This document shows positions 28,744-42,933 of a stretch of DNA of 64,000 nt, in pieces. The stretch covers positions 186,001 to 250,000 of the forward strand of contig NZ_SPJX01000184.1 in the NCBI RefSeq assembly GCF_004458765.1, given 5' to 3'. Each line of letters opens with the position of its first letter. Position 1 is the stretch's first letter. The position numbers and the translations under genes were made by a program. The notes below the pieces were generated by a model, which worked only from the letters and a program-made list of their open reading frames with translations, did not search any database and had not been told where the DNA came from. The DNA is from Microvirga pakistanensis (lineage in GTDB: Bacteria > Pseudomonadota > Alphaproteobacteria > Rhizobiales > Beijerinckiaceae).

Positions 28744-29634
28744 CTAGTAGGTCCAGCGCTGGGCCTTCGAGATCAGGAAGTCGCGGAAGGCCTGAACGCG
28801 CGCGACGGAGCGCATTTCCTCCGCATAGACCAGGTAGCTGTCGAGGGACGGCATCTCGACGTCGCGCAGGACCTGGACCAGGTTCGGATCGCCTACCACC
28901 GCATAATCCGGCAGCACGGCGATGCCGGCCCCGGTTTCCACCGCAAGCTTCAGGGCCGTGATGTTGTTGACCTCGTAGTGATACTGGCGCGGCTCGCGCC
29001 CCTCGCGCCCGGCCGTCGCGAGCCAGTGCACCGCCAGCAGGTAGGAGGGCTGGTCGCCGCCGAAGGAGACGATGCGGTGCTCGTCGAGGTCCTCCAGGGT
29101 CTTCGGCTCGCCGAAGCGCTTGATGTAGTCGGCCGACGCGTAGACGTGGAAGTGGATCGTGAAAAGACGCCGCTGGATCAGATCCGGCTGCGCCGGCCGC
29201 CGCAGGCGGATCGCAACGTCCGCCTCGCGCATGGCAAGGTCCAATTCCTCGTTGGAGAGGATCAGCTCGACGCGGACATCCGGATAAAGATCCAGGAACT
29301 CCGCGATGCGCTGGGCAAGCCAGATGGAGCCGAGGCCCACCGTGGTGGTCACCTTGAGCTCACCGGAGGGACGCTCGCTTGTCTCGACGAGGCGCGCCTT
29401 GGTGGTTTCCAGGCGCATGCGCATGTCCCGGGCCGCACGGAACAGCAGGTCGCCTTGTTCGGTCAGGATCAGGCCCCTCGCATGGCGGTGGAAGAGGGGC
29501 GCCTTCAGCTCCCGCTCGAGGGCGCTGATCTGGCGACTGACGGCGGATTGGCTCAAGCCCAGGTCGTCGCCGGCGCGGGTAAAGCTGCCCGCTTCTGCGA
29601 CCGTATAGAAAATCCGGATTTTGTCCCAATCCAC
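28744..29634 (-). CDS. lsrB: LysR-type regulator, LsrB/VtlR family
   Basis: A 296-residue LTTR. The N-terminal HTH has the family opening DWDKIRIFYTVAEAGSFTRA (split) and LSQSAVSRQISALEREL, then FHRHARGLILTEQGDLL, which closely matches LsrB of Sinorhizobium and VtlR of Brucella; the effector domain follows. LsrB controls redox and envelope genes, VtlR activates an AbcR sRNA. A GTG at 29634 with AGGGGA upstream is chosen as the start, giving the usual family N-terminus; an ATG at 29658 would add eight residues. It follows trxB, the same order as in Sinorhizobium relatives. Confidence 0.88.
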   Translation of the reverse strand: MDWDKIRIFYTVAEAGSFTRAGDDLGLSQSAVSRQISALERELKAPLFHRHARGLILTEQGDLLFRAARDMRMRLETTKARLVETSERPSGELKVTTTVGLGSIWLAQRIAEFLDLYPDVRVELILSNEELDLAMREADVAIRLRRPAQPDLIQRRLFTIHFHVYASADYIKRFGEPKTLEDLDEHRIVSFGGDQPSYLLAVHWLATAGREGREPRQYHYEVNNITALKLAVETGAGIAVLPDYAVVGDPNLVQVLRDVEMPSLDSYLVYAEEMRSVARVQAFRDFLISKAQRWTY

Positions 29635-29748
29635 GGCGTTCCCCTGAATACCCCGCATTCCTCCGGCGCAGGGCTCCCTATCTCTTCCGAGCTGGCGGCA
29701 GGATGCAATAGGAATCCTGCCCAAGGGTCAACCAGTTGTGAATAAAAC

Positions 29749-31724
<1,976 letters not shown>

Positions 31725-31884
31725 TCGATCAATGAGCTTGTGGAGTTCATATGGTTCGTTGCGACTTAATCGCCCGTCCCGCTTGTGCAGACCCTTTACA
31801 CGGTCTACTCAGCCAAGACGAGTTTTTTGCTTGGAGGGTGCATGATCCGGGCCGCGGGGGCTCCCCGGTCGGGAAATGCGCTCC

Positions 31885-32382
31885 ATGGGAGTGACCGTGC
31901 GCGGACGCCTCGATTCGATCGACTGGGCTATTCTGAAGGAACTACAAGCCGACGGCAGCATCACGAATGTGGAGCTGGCCCGCCGTGTCGGGCTGTCGGC
32001 ACCCCCGTGCCTGCGCCGGGTGCGAGCGCTGGAAAGCGCCGGTATCATCAAGGCCTATCGTGCGATCCTCGACCCCAAGGGCTTAGGGTTCGAGATCGTG
32101 TGCTTCGCCATGGTGCAGCTCGACATCCAGGGCAAGAAGGAGCTGCGGGAGTTCGAGCAGCGGGTGAAGGACTGGTCCATGGTCCGCGAATGCTGGACCC
32201 TGTCGGGCGACATCGACTTCATCATGAAATGCGTGGCCCCGAACCTGGGCGCCTTCCAGGGCCTCGTCTCCGAGCTCACGTCCCTGCCCAATGTCCGCAA
32301 CGTCCGGACCGCGTTGACCCTCGACCTGATCAAGGACGAGCCGCTGGTGCCGATCGAGGACGTGGCTGAAGTGATGGAATAA
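31885..32382 (+). CDS. Lrp/AsnC-family regulator
   Basis: A 165-residue protein with N-terminal helix-turn-helix (DWAILKELQADGSITNVELA, then GLSAPPCLRRVRALES) and a C-terminal RAM domain (about 75-155) that forms octamers and may bind amino acids. Start ATG 31885 has GGGAA 9 nt upstream; an ATG at 31876 is too close to that site. It diverges from the ELM1/trxB operon, which it might control (inference). Confidence 0.9.
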   Translation: MGVTVRGRLDSIDWAILKELQADGSITNVELARRVGLSAPPCLRRVRALESAGIIKAYRAILDPKGLGFEIVCFAMVQLDIQGKKELREFEQRVKDWSMVRECWTLSGDIDFIMKCVAPNLGAFQGLVSELTSLPNVRNVRTALTLDLIKDEPLVPIEDVAEVME

Positions 32383-32397
32383 ACCCCTCCGGGCCGA

Positions 32398-32916
32398 TCA
32401 GAGCCGGCGCCGCAGCCAGCGCACATAGTGCTGGGCCAGGGCGACCGCCCGGCCCGGTTCGTCCGGCTCGGTGCTTCTCCGCGCCACATCGAGCACCGCA
32501 TGCTGCGGGTGGCGGGCCAGGATCTCGCCCCTCCGGCCGATCGCCAGGGCCTCGCCGTCCATGCCGTCGTGCCCGCCGCCTCCGCCACGGCCACGCCAGC
32601 CCGAGCTGCTGTCCGCGAAGGCGGTCAGGAACACGTCCGTGATGACCAGGACGAAGCGCGGTCCGCGCGGATTCATCCGGTCCGCGAAGGATCGGTGCAG
32701 CTCGTCGAGGGCCGCCTGCCCGACGAGATCGGCGAATGGACCCCATCCCTTTGCCTTCAGCGGTCTGACATCGACGGAAAACGACGAGAACGCTTGGGGA
32801 AAGGCCTGGGCCTGGGCCGGAATAGGCGCCAGCAGGCCCGCACCGGCAAGGCCGGCGCAGGCGAGGCGCGTCAGAAAAGAGCGGCGGGATGAAGGGAGCA
32901 TGGTCTGATCTCTCAT
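32398..32916 (-). CDS. Tat-exported hypothetical protein
   Basis: A 172-residue protein with a twin-arginine signal: SRRSFLTRL followed by a hydrophobic segment and cleavage near AQA. The mature part has FVLVITDVFLTAFADSS, a Gly-rich stretch and a C-terminal region with HYVRWLRRRL; no domain is recognised. The ATG at 32901 is an alternative start. It converges on lrp and is followed at a distance of 20 nt upstream by greA on the same strand. Confidence 0.7.
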   Translation of the reverse strand: MRDQTMLPSSRRSFLTRLACAGLAGAGLLAPIPAQAQAFPQAFSSFSVDVRPLKAKGWGPFADLVGQAALDELHRSFADRMNPRGPRFVLVITDVFLTAFADSSSGWRGRGGGGGHDGMDGEALAIGRRGEILARHPQHAVLDVARRSTEPDEPGRAVALAQHYVRWLRRRL

Positions 32917-32936
32917 CGCCTGCCCCCCTCGTCGTA

Positions 32937-33413
32937 TCAGACGCTGAACCGGACGCCCACGACTTCGTAGGACTTGCCGCCCCCGGGGGTCGACACCTCC
33001 ACCGTATCGCCGATGGTCTTGCCCATCAGGGCGCGGGCGATGGGGGAGGCGATCGAGACGCGGCCGGAACGGACGTCCGCCTCGGGCTCGCCCACGATCT
33101 GGTAGGTCTTTTCTTCCTCGGTGTCCTCGTCCACCAGCTTCACGGTCGCACCGAACTTGATCCGGTCACCCGAGAGCTTGGAAACGTCGATGACTTCCGC
33201 ACGGGAAATCAGGCTTTCCAGCTCCAGGATGCGGCCCTCGTTGAGGGACTGGGCTTCCTTGGCGGCATGGTATTCGGCGTTTTCCGACAGGTCGCCGAGC
33301 GCGCGCGCTTCCGCGATCGCCTGGATGATCCGCGGGCGCTCGACCTGTTGCCGGTGCTTGAGTTCTTCCTCGAGCGCCGCAAAACCCTTGATCGTCAGAG
33401 GGACCTTGTCCAT
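32937..33413 (-). CDS. greA: Transcription elongation factor GreA
   Basis: A 158-residue factor that rescues backtracked RNA polymerase by stimulating transcript cleavage. The N-terminal coiled coil carries the catalytic acidic tip in [20 protein letters not shown]; the C-terminal FKBP-like domain includes [21 protein letters not shown]. Full family length. It lies 108 nt downstream of carB on the same strand, the usual rhizobial order. Confidence 0.97.
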   Translation of the reverse strand: MDKVPLTIKGFAALEEELKHRQQVERPRIIQAIAEARALGDLSENAEYHAAKEAQSLNEGRILELESLISRAEVIDVSKLSGDRIKFGATVKLVDEDTEEEKTYQIVGEPEADVRSGRVSIASPIARALMGKTIGDTVEVSTPGGGKSYEVVGVRFSV

Positions 33414-33521
33414 CGTTTATCTCGTCCAAAAAGAGGTACGAGGCCGCTGTTTCCAGCGCCCTCGCAAGTCAACGAAAACTCCACTGAAGCTTCGCAGTTC
33501 CATGGTGCAGGCCCGAAGGCC

Positions 33522-36992
<3,471 letters not shown>

Positions 36993-37302
36993 AGGTCCAC
37001 CCAGGCGTGTCCAGCCGCGCGGCCGCTGAATGCGGCGCTTCAAGCGCAGCCGGGATGTGTCAGATTGAAGGTTGAGAGAGGCTCTTACACGGACCCACCG
37101 CAAATTCAAAGGCCTTAGCGCATCATGCGGAAAAGTGGCTCCGGTTTTCCGCCTCAACGATGCGCCCGCTGGACAGGGAGTATCGGATTGAATCCCTAAA
37201 TTGGCCTCCACGTTAGGGTCCGATGCTCGATGATTTGGCGACAGGTCCCCCATGCGGCATGATCGCCGGTCAGGGAACGGCAGGATCTTGAGGGAGATCG
37301 GG
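36993..37302. other. 310-nt gap between carB and the SDR gene
   Basis: Divergent promoter region. It holds the palindromic element 37118-37165 and the Shine-Dalgarno site AGGGAGATCGGG of the SDR gene. I see no gene or clear promoter hexamers. Confidence 0.5.
37118..37165. repeat. Palindromic intergenic element
   Basis: Outer arms GCGCATC (37118-37124) and GATGCGC (37159-37165) enclose GCGGAAAA (37127-37134) and TTTTCCGC (37145-37152). Its core GAAAAGTGG recurs at 61221-61229, suggesting an interspersed repeat family of this genome. Confidence 0.6.
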
Positions 37303-38124
37303 ATGGCTGAGGACGCGCGCTGGGCGGTGATCACCGGGGCATCGAGCGGAATCGGTGCGGAACTGGCGCGGATTTTCGCCGCCCGAGGCTATTCCCTGGT
37401 CATCACGGCCCGGCGTCACGAGCGCCTGGAGGCCTTGGCCGGTGACATTCAGGAGACACACCGCATCCCTGTGGAAGTCATGGCCCTCGACCTCGAAGAC
37501 CGGGAGGCGCCTCAGGACCTCGTCGAGATGCTCAGGGACCGCGGCATCCACGCGCATACCCTCGTGAACAATGCGGGATTCGGCCTGCGAGGGACCTTCG
37601 CCACGCTGCCCTTCGAGCGGCAGGTCGCCATGATCGACCTGAATGTCACGGCGCTCACGGCCCTTTGCCGCCTCATGCTGCCGGGCATGCTGGAGCGCGG
37701 GCGGGGCGGCATCCTGAACGTGGCCTCCACGGCCGCCTTCCAGGCCGGGCCTCACATGGCGGTCTATTACGCCACCAAGGCCTATGTGCTCTCCCTGTCC
37801 GAGGCCCTGCACGAGGAGGCCAAGCCCCGCGGCGTGACGGTCACGGCCCTTTGCCCGGGGCCGACGGAGAGCGAATTCTCCGCGACGGCGGATCTCGAGA
37901 ACAGCAAGCTGTTCAACCGGAGCGTCATGTCGGCGGCCGAGGTGGCCCGGATCGGGATCGATGGCTACGAGGCGGGCAGGGCCATCGTGATCACGGGCGC
38001 CTCCAACCGGCTGGGGGCACTGGGAGCCAAGTTCCTCCCCCGCGCGGTGATCCGCAAAATTGCCGGAAGTCTTCAGCGAGGCGAGGTGACGAAGCGCGCG
38101 GGAGAGGCTAACGAACAGGCGTGA
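37303..38124 (+). CDS. SDR-family oxidoreductase
   Basis: A 273-residue classical short-chain dehydrogenase. Cofactor motif [21 protein letters not shown], catalytic Ser in NVASTAAFQ and YYATK (Tyr and Lys four apart), then PGPTESEF. Substrate unknown. AGGGAGATCGGG precedes the ATG at 37303. The following GtrA gene begins with GTG inside its stop codon (GTGA), so they are coupled. Confidence 0.9.
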   Translation: MAEDARWAVITGASSGIGAELARIFAARGYSLVITARRHERLEALAGDIQETHRIPVEVMALDLEDREAPQDLVEMLRDRGIHAHTLVNNAGFGLRGTFATLPFERQVAMIDLNVTALTALCRLMLPGMLERGRGGILNVASTAAFQAGPHMAVYYATKAYVLSLSEALHEEAKPRGVTVTALCPGPTESEFSATADLENSKLFNRSVMSAAEVARIGIDGYEAGRAIVITGASNRLGALGAKFLPRAVIRKIAGSLQRGEVTKRAGEANEQA

Positions 38125-38516
38125 ACACGCTTTCCTCCTTCCGTCGCCTGACCCGTCAATTCGCAGCCTTCTTCGGAGCAGGGCTTGCGGCGGCCGTGGC
38201 GCATTATGGCCTGCTCATCCTTCTCGTCGAGGCCGGCGGGAGCCACCCGGTTCCGGCGACGCTCGCCGGCTACGTGGCGGGCGGGTCGGTGTCATATGCG
38301 CTCAACCGCAGGCATACCTACCGGAGCAGCCGTCCGCACCGGGAGGCGACCTGGCGCTTTGCGGCGGTCGCCTTCGTCGGGTTCCTGCTGACGTGGCTCC
38401 TGATGCATATCCTGGTGGAGAGGCTCGGCGGCCCCTATCTGCCGGCGCAGGTGATGACCACGGGCGTGGTCATGATGTGGAGCTTCCTCGCACACAAGGC
38501 TTGGACCTTCGCTTAA
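38121..38516 (+). CDS. GtrA-family membrane protein
   Basis: A 131-residue, four-helix protein of the GtrA/DPMS2 family, which helps flip or use polyprenyl-linked sugars. Landmarks: RQFAAFFGAGLAAAVAHYG, the family GYVAGGSVSYALNRRHTYRS and WSFLAHKAWTFA at the end. GTG start at 38121 overlaps the SDR stop. No glycosyltransferase is adjacent, so the sugar partner is unknown. Its stop overlaps the convergent methyltransferase by 4 bp. Confidence 0.9.
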   Translation: MNTLSSFRRLTRQFAAFFGAGLAAAVAHYGLLILLVEAGGSHPVPATLAGYVAGGSVSYALNRRHTYRSSRPHREATWRFAAVAFVGFLLTWLLMHILVERLGGPYLPAQVMTTGVVMMWSFLAHKAWTFA

Positions 38517-39217
38517 GACCCAGCAGGATCGGCGACACGACAGACGAAAGTCATGCGGGCCTGATTGTGGCCGAGATTGCGCGGGGCGCGCTCCGACGTG
38601 AAACCGGCATCTTCGAGGATGTCGAACACCTCGTCCTCGCTGTATTGCGCCAGGCCGATCTCCTCGCGGATCTCGCGGTACTCGGAGAATGCCGTGCGGA
38701 CGAGGCCCGCGAGCGCGGATTTCAGGAAGCCCCCGTGCCAGGCGAAGGACAGAAGGGCCTTGGCATCCGCAATCGGGCTTACGTCCGGCGGGATTACGTC
38801 GGCAATGACGAGCCGGCCTTCGCTCTTCAGCTTCGCGCGCCAGAGCTTCAGCAGCCCGCGCAGCTCGTCGAGGGTGAGATATTGCAGGAGCGAATTCACC
38901 ACGACGAGATCGAGGGATGCGTCCGGGAGTTGGGCCACCTGCTCGGGGGCCAGGATCGCGATACGCCCTTGCCCGCGGAACTTCGCCTGCAGCCGTTCCC
39001 GGACGAGGGGCGCGGCATCGCTCAGGTAGAGCTTCGCGCATTGGGCTGCCACCTGATCGGCAAAGAGGGCCTCGCCGCAGCCATAGTCGAGCACGATGGC
39101 ATCGCGCGAGGGGATGTGGCCGACGATGTCGTTCGCCACGAGCCTGTAGTGCAGAATCTTATGCCGCTCGCCGGAATAGATCGGCGTGTCCTGGTTCCAG
39201 TAATCGCGCCAGTTCAT
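38513..39217 (-). CDS. Class I SAM-dependent methyltransferase
   Basis: A 234-residue methyltransferase with motif I VLDYGCGEALFADQVA, LYLSDAAP as the acidic loop and DASLDLVVVNSLLQYL as motif II/III; the C-terminal part has a helical lid. The substrate is unknown. Its ATG overlaps the ohrR stop by 4 bp, so it is coexpressed with a peroxide sensor and may act in peroxide or lipid repair (inference). Confidence 0.87.
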   Translation of the reverse strand: MNWRDYWNQDTPIYSGERHKILHYRLVANDIVGHIPSRDAIVLDYGCGEALFADQVAAQCAKLYLSDAAPLVRERLQAKFRGQGRIAILAPEQVAQLPDASLDLVVVNSLLQYLTLDELRGLLKLWRAKLKSEGRLVIADVIPPDVSPIADAKALLSFAWHGGFLKSALAGLVRTAFSEYREIREEIGLAQYSEDEVFDILEDAGFTSERAPRNLGHNQARMTFVCRVADPAGS

Positions 39218-39705
39218 GTGCGGGATCGTCCTTTCGCGGCCAGTTCAGGCTTCGCCGGTGACGGTATGGAATCGTGGAGCCTGCTGCGAAGCTCCGCGAT
39301 CTGCTGGTTCAGCGCGCGCAATTCTCCGGGGGGCAAACCCAGCATGCAACCCACATGCTCCGGGATATCCTTCGCACGCTCTCTCAAGCTGCGACCTGAC
39401 TCGGTCAGCATGATCCTGACCTGGCGTTCATCCTCCCTGTCACGCATGCGGCGGATATGACCCATGGTTTCCAGCCGCTTCAGCAGGGGCGTCAGCGTGC
39501 CGGAATCGAGAAAAAGCCTGTCTCCGATGTCCTTCACGGTCAGCCCGTCCTGCTCCCACAGCACGATGAGCACCACGTATTGGGGGTAGGTCAGATCCAG
39601 CGGCTCCAGGAGCTGCCGGTAGGCCCGGCCGAAAGCGTGGGACATCGAATAGAACGCAAAGCAAAGCTGGTTGCTGAGCGCCAGGGGCGAACTCTTCTCG
39701 GTCAT
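39214..39705 (-). CDS. ohrR: MarR-family organic peroxide sensor OhrR
   Basis: A 163-residue repressor of the OhrR type. The peroxidatic Cys15 sits in LSNQLCFAFYS, the signature of the group, followed by Tyr residues in the pocket (TYPQYVVLIVLWEQDGLTVKD, split). The winged helix has GDRLFLDSGTLTPLLKRLE. Peroxide oxidises the Cys and releases DNA. It diverges from ohr over two candidate operators. Confidence 0.92.
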   Translation of the reverse strand: MTEKSSPLALSNQLCFAFYSMSHAFGRAYRQLLEPLDLTYPQYVVLIVLWEQDGLTVKDIGDRLFLDSGTLTPLLKRLETMGHIRRMRDREDERQVRIMLTESGRSLRERAKDIPEHVGCMLGLPPGELRALNQQIAELRSRLHDSIPSPAKPELAAKGRSRT

Positions 39706-39738
39706 CCTGTTCTCCTCACGGCTTGCTTACTCAAAAAA

Positions 39739-39757
39739 TAGATTGCGCACAATTTAA
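39739..39757. promoter_or_regulatory. OhrR half-operator
   Basis: TAGATTGCGCACAATTTAA repeats, 39 bp apart, the left part of the full operator at 39778-39801. Only one half-site is intact. It lies on the ohrR side of the gap. Confidence 0.45.
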
Positions 39758-39786
39758 ATCCCGTGTAGTCATGGATATAGATTGCA

Positions 39787-39801
39787 CACAATTAAATTGT
39801 G
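39787..39801. promoter_or_regulatory. OhrR operator
   Basis: CACAATT-A-AATTGTG, a perfect 15-bp palindrome of the OhrR box type, 39 nt upstream of ohr and in the divergent ohrR-ohr gap. Confidence 0.75.
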
Positions 39802-39840
39802 CGATCCTTATCTGGTGCATCCCGGCAAAAGGAACTTCCA

Positions 39841-40260
39841 ATGACCCCTCTCTACACAGCTCATGCAGCAGCCCACGGCGGACGCGAAGGCGTCGCCAGC
39901 ACCTCCGATGGAAAGCTTGAAGTCCGCCTCTCCACACCGAAGGAGCTCGGTGGCGCGGGCGGCGAGGGGACCAATCCGGAGCAGCTGTTCGCGGCAGGCT
40001 ACTCGGCCTGCTTCCTCGGCGCGCTGAAGTTCGTGGCGGCACAGGGCAAGATCGCGCTCCCGGCGGATGCTTCGGTCGAGGCGTCGGTCGGCATCGGCAA
40101 GCGGGACGATGGCGCAGGCTTCGGCCTCGTGGTGGCGTTGAAAGCCAACCTGCCCGGACTCCCGGCGGAGCAGGCTGCCGATCTCGTTCGCCGCGCGGAC
40201 GTGGTGTGCCCATACTCGCACGCCATTCGCGGCAACGTTCATGTCACCCTGTCGGCTTAG
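39841..40260 (+). CDS. ohr: Organic hydroperoxide resistance protein
   Basis: A 139-residue Ohr/OsmC-fold peroxidase that reduces organic hydroperoxides with lipoyl electrons. The catalytic cysteines are C57 in SACFLG and C123 in VVCPYSHA; NPEQLFAAGYSA is the conserved helix. AAAGGAACTTCCA precedes the ATG at 39841, so an upstream frame to 39799 is rejected. Regulated by OhrR through the palindrome just upstream. Confidence 0.95.
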   Translation: MTPLYTAHAAAHGGREGVASTSDGKLEVRLSTPKELGGAGGEGTNPEQLFAAGYSACFLGALKFVAAQGKIALPADASVEASVGIGKRDDGAGFGLVVALKANLPGLPAEQAADLVRRADVVCPYSHAIRGNVHVTLSA

Positions 40261-40370
40261 CAAAAAGACCGAAGCGCCGTAGGGGCGACTAGCCGTAGGA
40301 ACCATGAGGTCCACCGGTCGCGAGGCCGGTGGACTTCTCTGTCGTTTCCAGAGCCGGACATGCGAGCCGG

Positions 40371-40928
40371 CTACGACCTATTGAGCCACAGCTTCGTCAG
40401 CGGGCCGTTCGCTCCGTCGACGGGATCGGCATCGGGGAGCGGGACTTGAGCGATCCGCTGCTGCGAGGACGCCAGCGCTCCGGGATCGTCGCGGACGGTG
40501 TCGTAGTTCCGTCCGTCCGGATAGGCCCCCACCACGGCGAAGTCGTCACTCGCGTTGATCAGGGCATGGGCCACGCCTGCCGGGATGATGACCACGTCAG
40601 CTTCGGAAACCGCAACGAGCTCCCCGTCCTCTCCGCCGAACCGCACCGATGCGGTGCCTGAGACGATGCCCAGCACCTCGTGGGTATCCGGATGGTAGTG
40701 GTGATAGTCGTGGATGGTGTCCAGCCAGGCATTCGTCCAGCCGTTCTTGGCGAAGGTGGACTTGAAAGCCTTCGCCGGATCGTCCTGCGACGGCGAAATG
40801 GCCCCGCGCCGGACGATCAGCGGCAAGGGCGAATTCGGCACGATGCCGTTGCTCTGGAAGACGTATGTCTCCGTGCCGAGCGGGGCATTGTAGCCTCTCG
40901 GATCACCATATCCTTTTGCCTGAGCCAT
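40371..40928 (-). CDS. Cupin-domain protein (YjlB type)
   Basis: A 185-residue protein with one double-stranded beta-helix. Metal ligands lie in HYHPDTHEVLGIVSG (two His and Glu) and the later VVIIPAGVAHALIN. The N-terminal SNGIVPNSPLPLIVRRGAI fits the Bacillus YjlB group. No substrate is known. The ATG follows AAGGGAGATCCGC. Confidence 0.85.
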   Translation of the reverse strand: MAQAKGYGDPRGYNAPLGTETYVFQSNGIVPNSPLPLIVRRGAISPSQDDPAKAFKSTFAKNGWTNAWLDTIHDYHHYHPDTHEVLGIVSGTASVRFGGEDGELVAVSEADVVIIPAGVAHALINASDDFAVVGAYPDGRNYDTVRDDPGALASSQQRIAQVPLPDADPVDGANGPLTKLWLNRS

Positions 40929-41000
40929 GCGGATCTCCCTTCTCGATGCGAGGGGGAACGCATGGCCCGGGAGAAAGATCGACCTGAGCCTTGTGTGAGT

Positions 41001-41375
41001 TCACATCCCGAGCAGCATCGCCGCGACGGCGCGGTCGATGGAGAGATAAAAAATGACGAGGACAACGATCGCCGCAATGCCGAATTCGACCGCCTGGCTC
41101 CGCAGGACGCGGAACTTGGCGAAGACGTTCTGGCCGAAGATCGAGACCAGCCACGCCGTTGTCAGGACCACGGGGAAGATGAAGAGATACGACCACGTGC
41201 TTTCGACCTGGCTCACATTGGCGGGGTCGATCAGCGGACGGATGTTGCGCACCCAGGGAGCATAGGCGGCCGCGTAAAGCGAGGTCAGCCAGGACAGTGT
41301 GACGGCGATACCGAGGTGAAAGGTGAAAAGGTTATGCCACCGGCTGAATTCGCCGGAATCGTAATCAAAATCCAT
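41001..41375 (-). CDS. Hypothetical membrane protein
   Basis: A 124-residue protein with three hydrophobic helices (about residues 15-40, 62-85 and 98-117) after an acidic start MDFDYDSGEF. GGGGG lies about 9 nt before the ATG at 41375; a longer frame to 41429 is unlikely. A CtrA-like site is about 50 nt upstream. No family recognised. Confidence 0.7.
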   Translation of the reverse strand: MDFDYDSGEFSRWHNLFTFHLGIAVTLSWLTSLYAAAYAPWVRNIRPLIDPANVSQVESTWSYLFIFPVVLTTAWLVSIFGQNVFAKFRVLRSQAVEFGIAAIVVLVIFYLSIDRAVAAMLLGM

Positions 41376-41422
41376 CGGAGAAACCCCCAGAACATATAGC
41401 CAAGAATCATTGATTTTTATGG

Positions 41423-41437
41423 TTAACAATTGGTTAG
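41423..41437. promoter_or_regulatory. CtrA-like box, one mismatch
   Basis: TTAA (41423-41426), 7 nt, TTAG (41434-41437), upstream of the small membrane-protein gene. One base differs from TTAA-N7-TTAA. Confidence 0.3.
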
Positions 41438-41533
41438 CGCGATTTGGCGGCGGCGTGCAAGACTAGCCTTTGTCGCGCCTGTGGGCACATGGGAAACGGC
41501 GTCTTGCCCGCTCGGAACAGGCTCCAAAAGCAG

Positions 41534-41563
41534 TGCGCCGCCACTCGGGTGAGTGACGGCGCA
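41534..41563 (-). terminator. Probable carA terminator
   Basis: TGCGCCG/CGGCGCA enclosing CACTC/GAGTG with a GGGT loop and one mismatch. On the minus strand it is followed within 3 nt by TTTT. It is 28 nt past carA. Confidence 0.55.
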
Positions 41564-41591
41564 TCCGGACGAATGGATCGGGGCAGGCGCT

Positions 41592-42797
41592 TTACCGGGG
41601 CGCCTTGCCCTCGTCCATCAGCTTCACGAAGCGATCGAAGAGATAGTGGCTGTCCTGCGGGCCGGGGGAGGCTTCGGGGTGGTACTGCACCGAGAAGGCC
41701 GGACGGTCCGTCAGGGCGATGCCGCAATTCGAGCCGTCGAACAGCGAGACATGGGTTTCCGTCGCGTTCGCCGGGAGCGTTGCCGGATCCACCGCGAAGC
41801 CGTGGTTCATGGACGTGATCTCGACCTTGCCGGTGGTCTTGTCCTTCACCGGATGATTGGCTCCGTGGTGACCCTGGTGCATCTTCTGGGTCTTGGCGCC
41901 CACGGCCAGGCTCAGCATCTGATGGCCGAGGCAGATGCCGAAGGTCGGGATCTTCTTCTCTAGCACCTTCTGGATCACCGGCACGGCATATTCACCGGTC
42001 GCCGCCGGGTCGCCGGGGCCGTTGGAGAGGAACACGCCGTCGGGATTCAGGGCCAGCACGTCCTCGGCGGTCGCGGTGGCGGGCACGACGGTCACCTTGC
42101 AGCCGGCGCGGGCGAGAAGGCGCAGGATGTTGCGCTTCACGCCGTAATCGATGGCGACCACGTGATGCCTCGGCTCGGCCTCTTGGTGGCCGTAGCCTTC
42201 CCCTCTCGTCCAGGTGGTCTCATCCCAGTCGAAACGCTGGGTGCTCGTGACCAGCGGCACCAGGTCCAGGCCGTTCATCGAGGGGAGGGCGGCAGCCTTG
42301 GCCTTGAGCGCTTCGAGATCGAACTTCCCCTGCGGGTCATGGGCAATGACCGCGTTCGGCATGCCCTTGTCGCGGATCAGGGCCGTGAGCGCGCGGGTGT
42401 CGATCCCGCTCAAGCCCACGATCTGGCGGGCCTTCAGCCAGGCGTCGAGATCGCGGGAGGCGCGCCAGTTGGAGGGCTCGGTGATGGAGGCCGCCAGCAC
42501 CACGCCGCGCACGCCGGACGACGAGGCGGCGTTCACGCTCTCGATGTCCTCTTCGTTCGTGCCCACGTTGCCAATATGCGGGAAGGTGAAGGTGATGATC
42601 TGACCGGCGTAGGAAGGGTCCGTCAGGATTTCTTCGTAGCCCGTCATCGCCGTGTTGAAGCAGACCTCGCCGGTGGCCTCGCCCTCGGCACCGACGCCGA
42701 AGCCTTCCAGCACCGTACCGTCCTGGAGCACGAGAACGGCTGTTGCGCGCGGCTCTTCCCAGCCACCCGCCGTGTCTTTGTCTTGCAGCATCGTCAT
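41592..42797 (-). CDS. carA: Carbamoyl-phosphate synthase small subunit
   Basis: A 401-residue glutamine amidotransferase subunit that feeds ammonia to CarB. N-terminal domain has GEVCFNTAMTGYEEILTDPSYAGQ; the class I GATase triad is Cys in GICLGHQML and His/Glu in QYHPEASPGP, with VAIDYGVKRNILR before. ATG 42797 or 42791 is likely the start (AGAGATC upstream). It is split from carB by about 4.6 kb of other genes, and divergent from yqeY. Confidence 0.95.
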   Translation of the reverse strand: MTMLQDKDTAGGWEEPRATAVLVLQDGTVLEGFGVGAEGEATGEVCFNTAMTGYEEILTDPSYAGQIITFTFPHIGNVGTNEEDIESVNAASSSGVRGVVLAASITEPSNWRASRDLDAWLKARQIVGLSGIDTRALTALIRDKGMPNAVIAHDPQGKFDLEALKAKAAALPSMNGLDLVPLVTSTQRFDWDETTWTRGEGYGHQEAEPRHHVVAIDYGVKRNILRLLARAGCKVTVVPATATAEDVLALNPDGVFLSNGPGDPAATGEYAVPVIQKVLEKKIPTFGICLGHQMLSLAVGAKTQKMHQGHHGANHPVKDKTTGKVEITSMNHGFAVDPATLPANATETHVSLFDGSNCGIALTDRPAFSVQYHPEASPGPQDSHYLFDRFVKLMDEGKAPR

Positions 42798-42933
42798 GAT
42801 CTCTTGTAAGTCCGGGGCCAACAGGCCGTGCTTGAACAGGCCCGTACCGGGCCGCCGTGAACTGTCCTCGTGACTTAAGGGGCCGCTCGCGTCCCGTCAA
42901 CGCTCGAGCCGCTTTAATTTAAAGGAGATCAGA

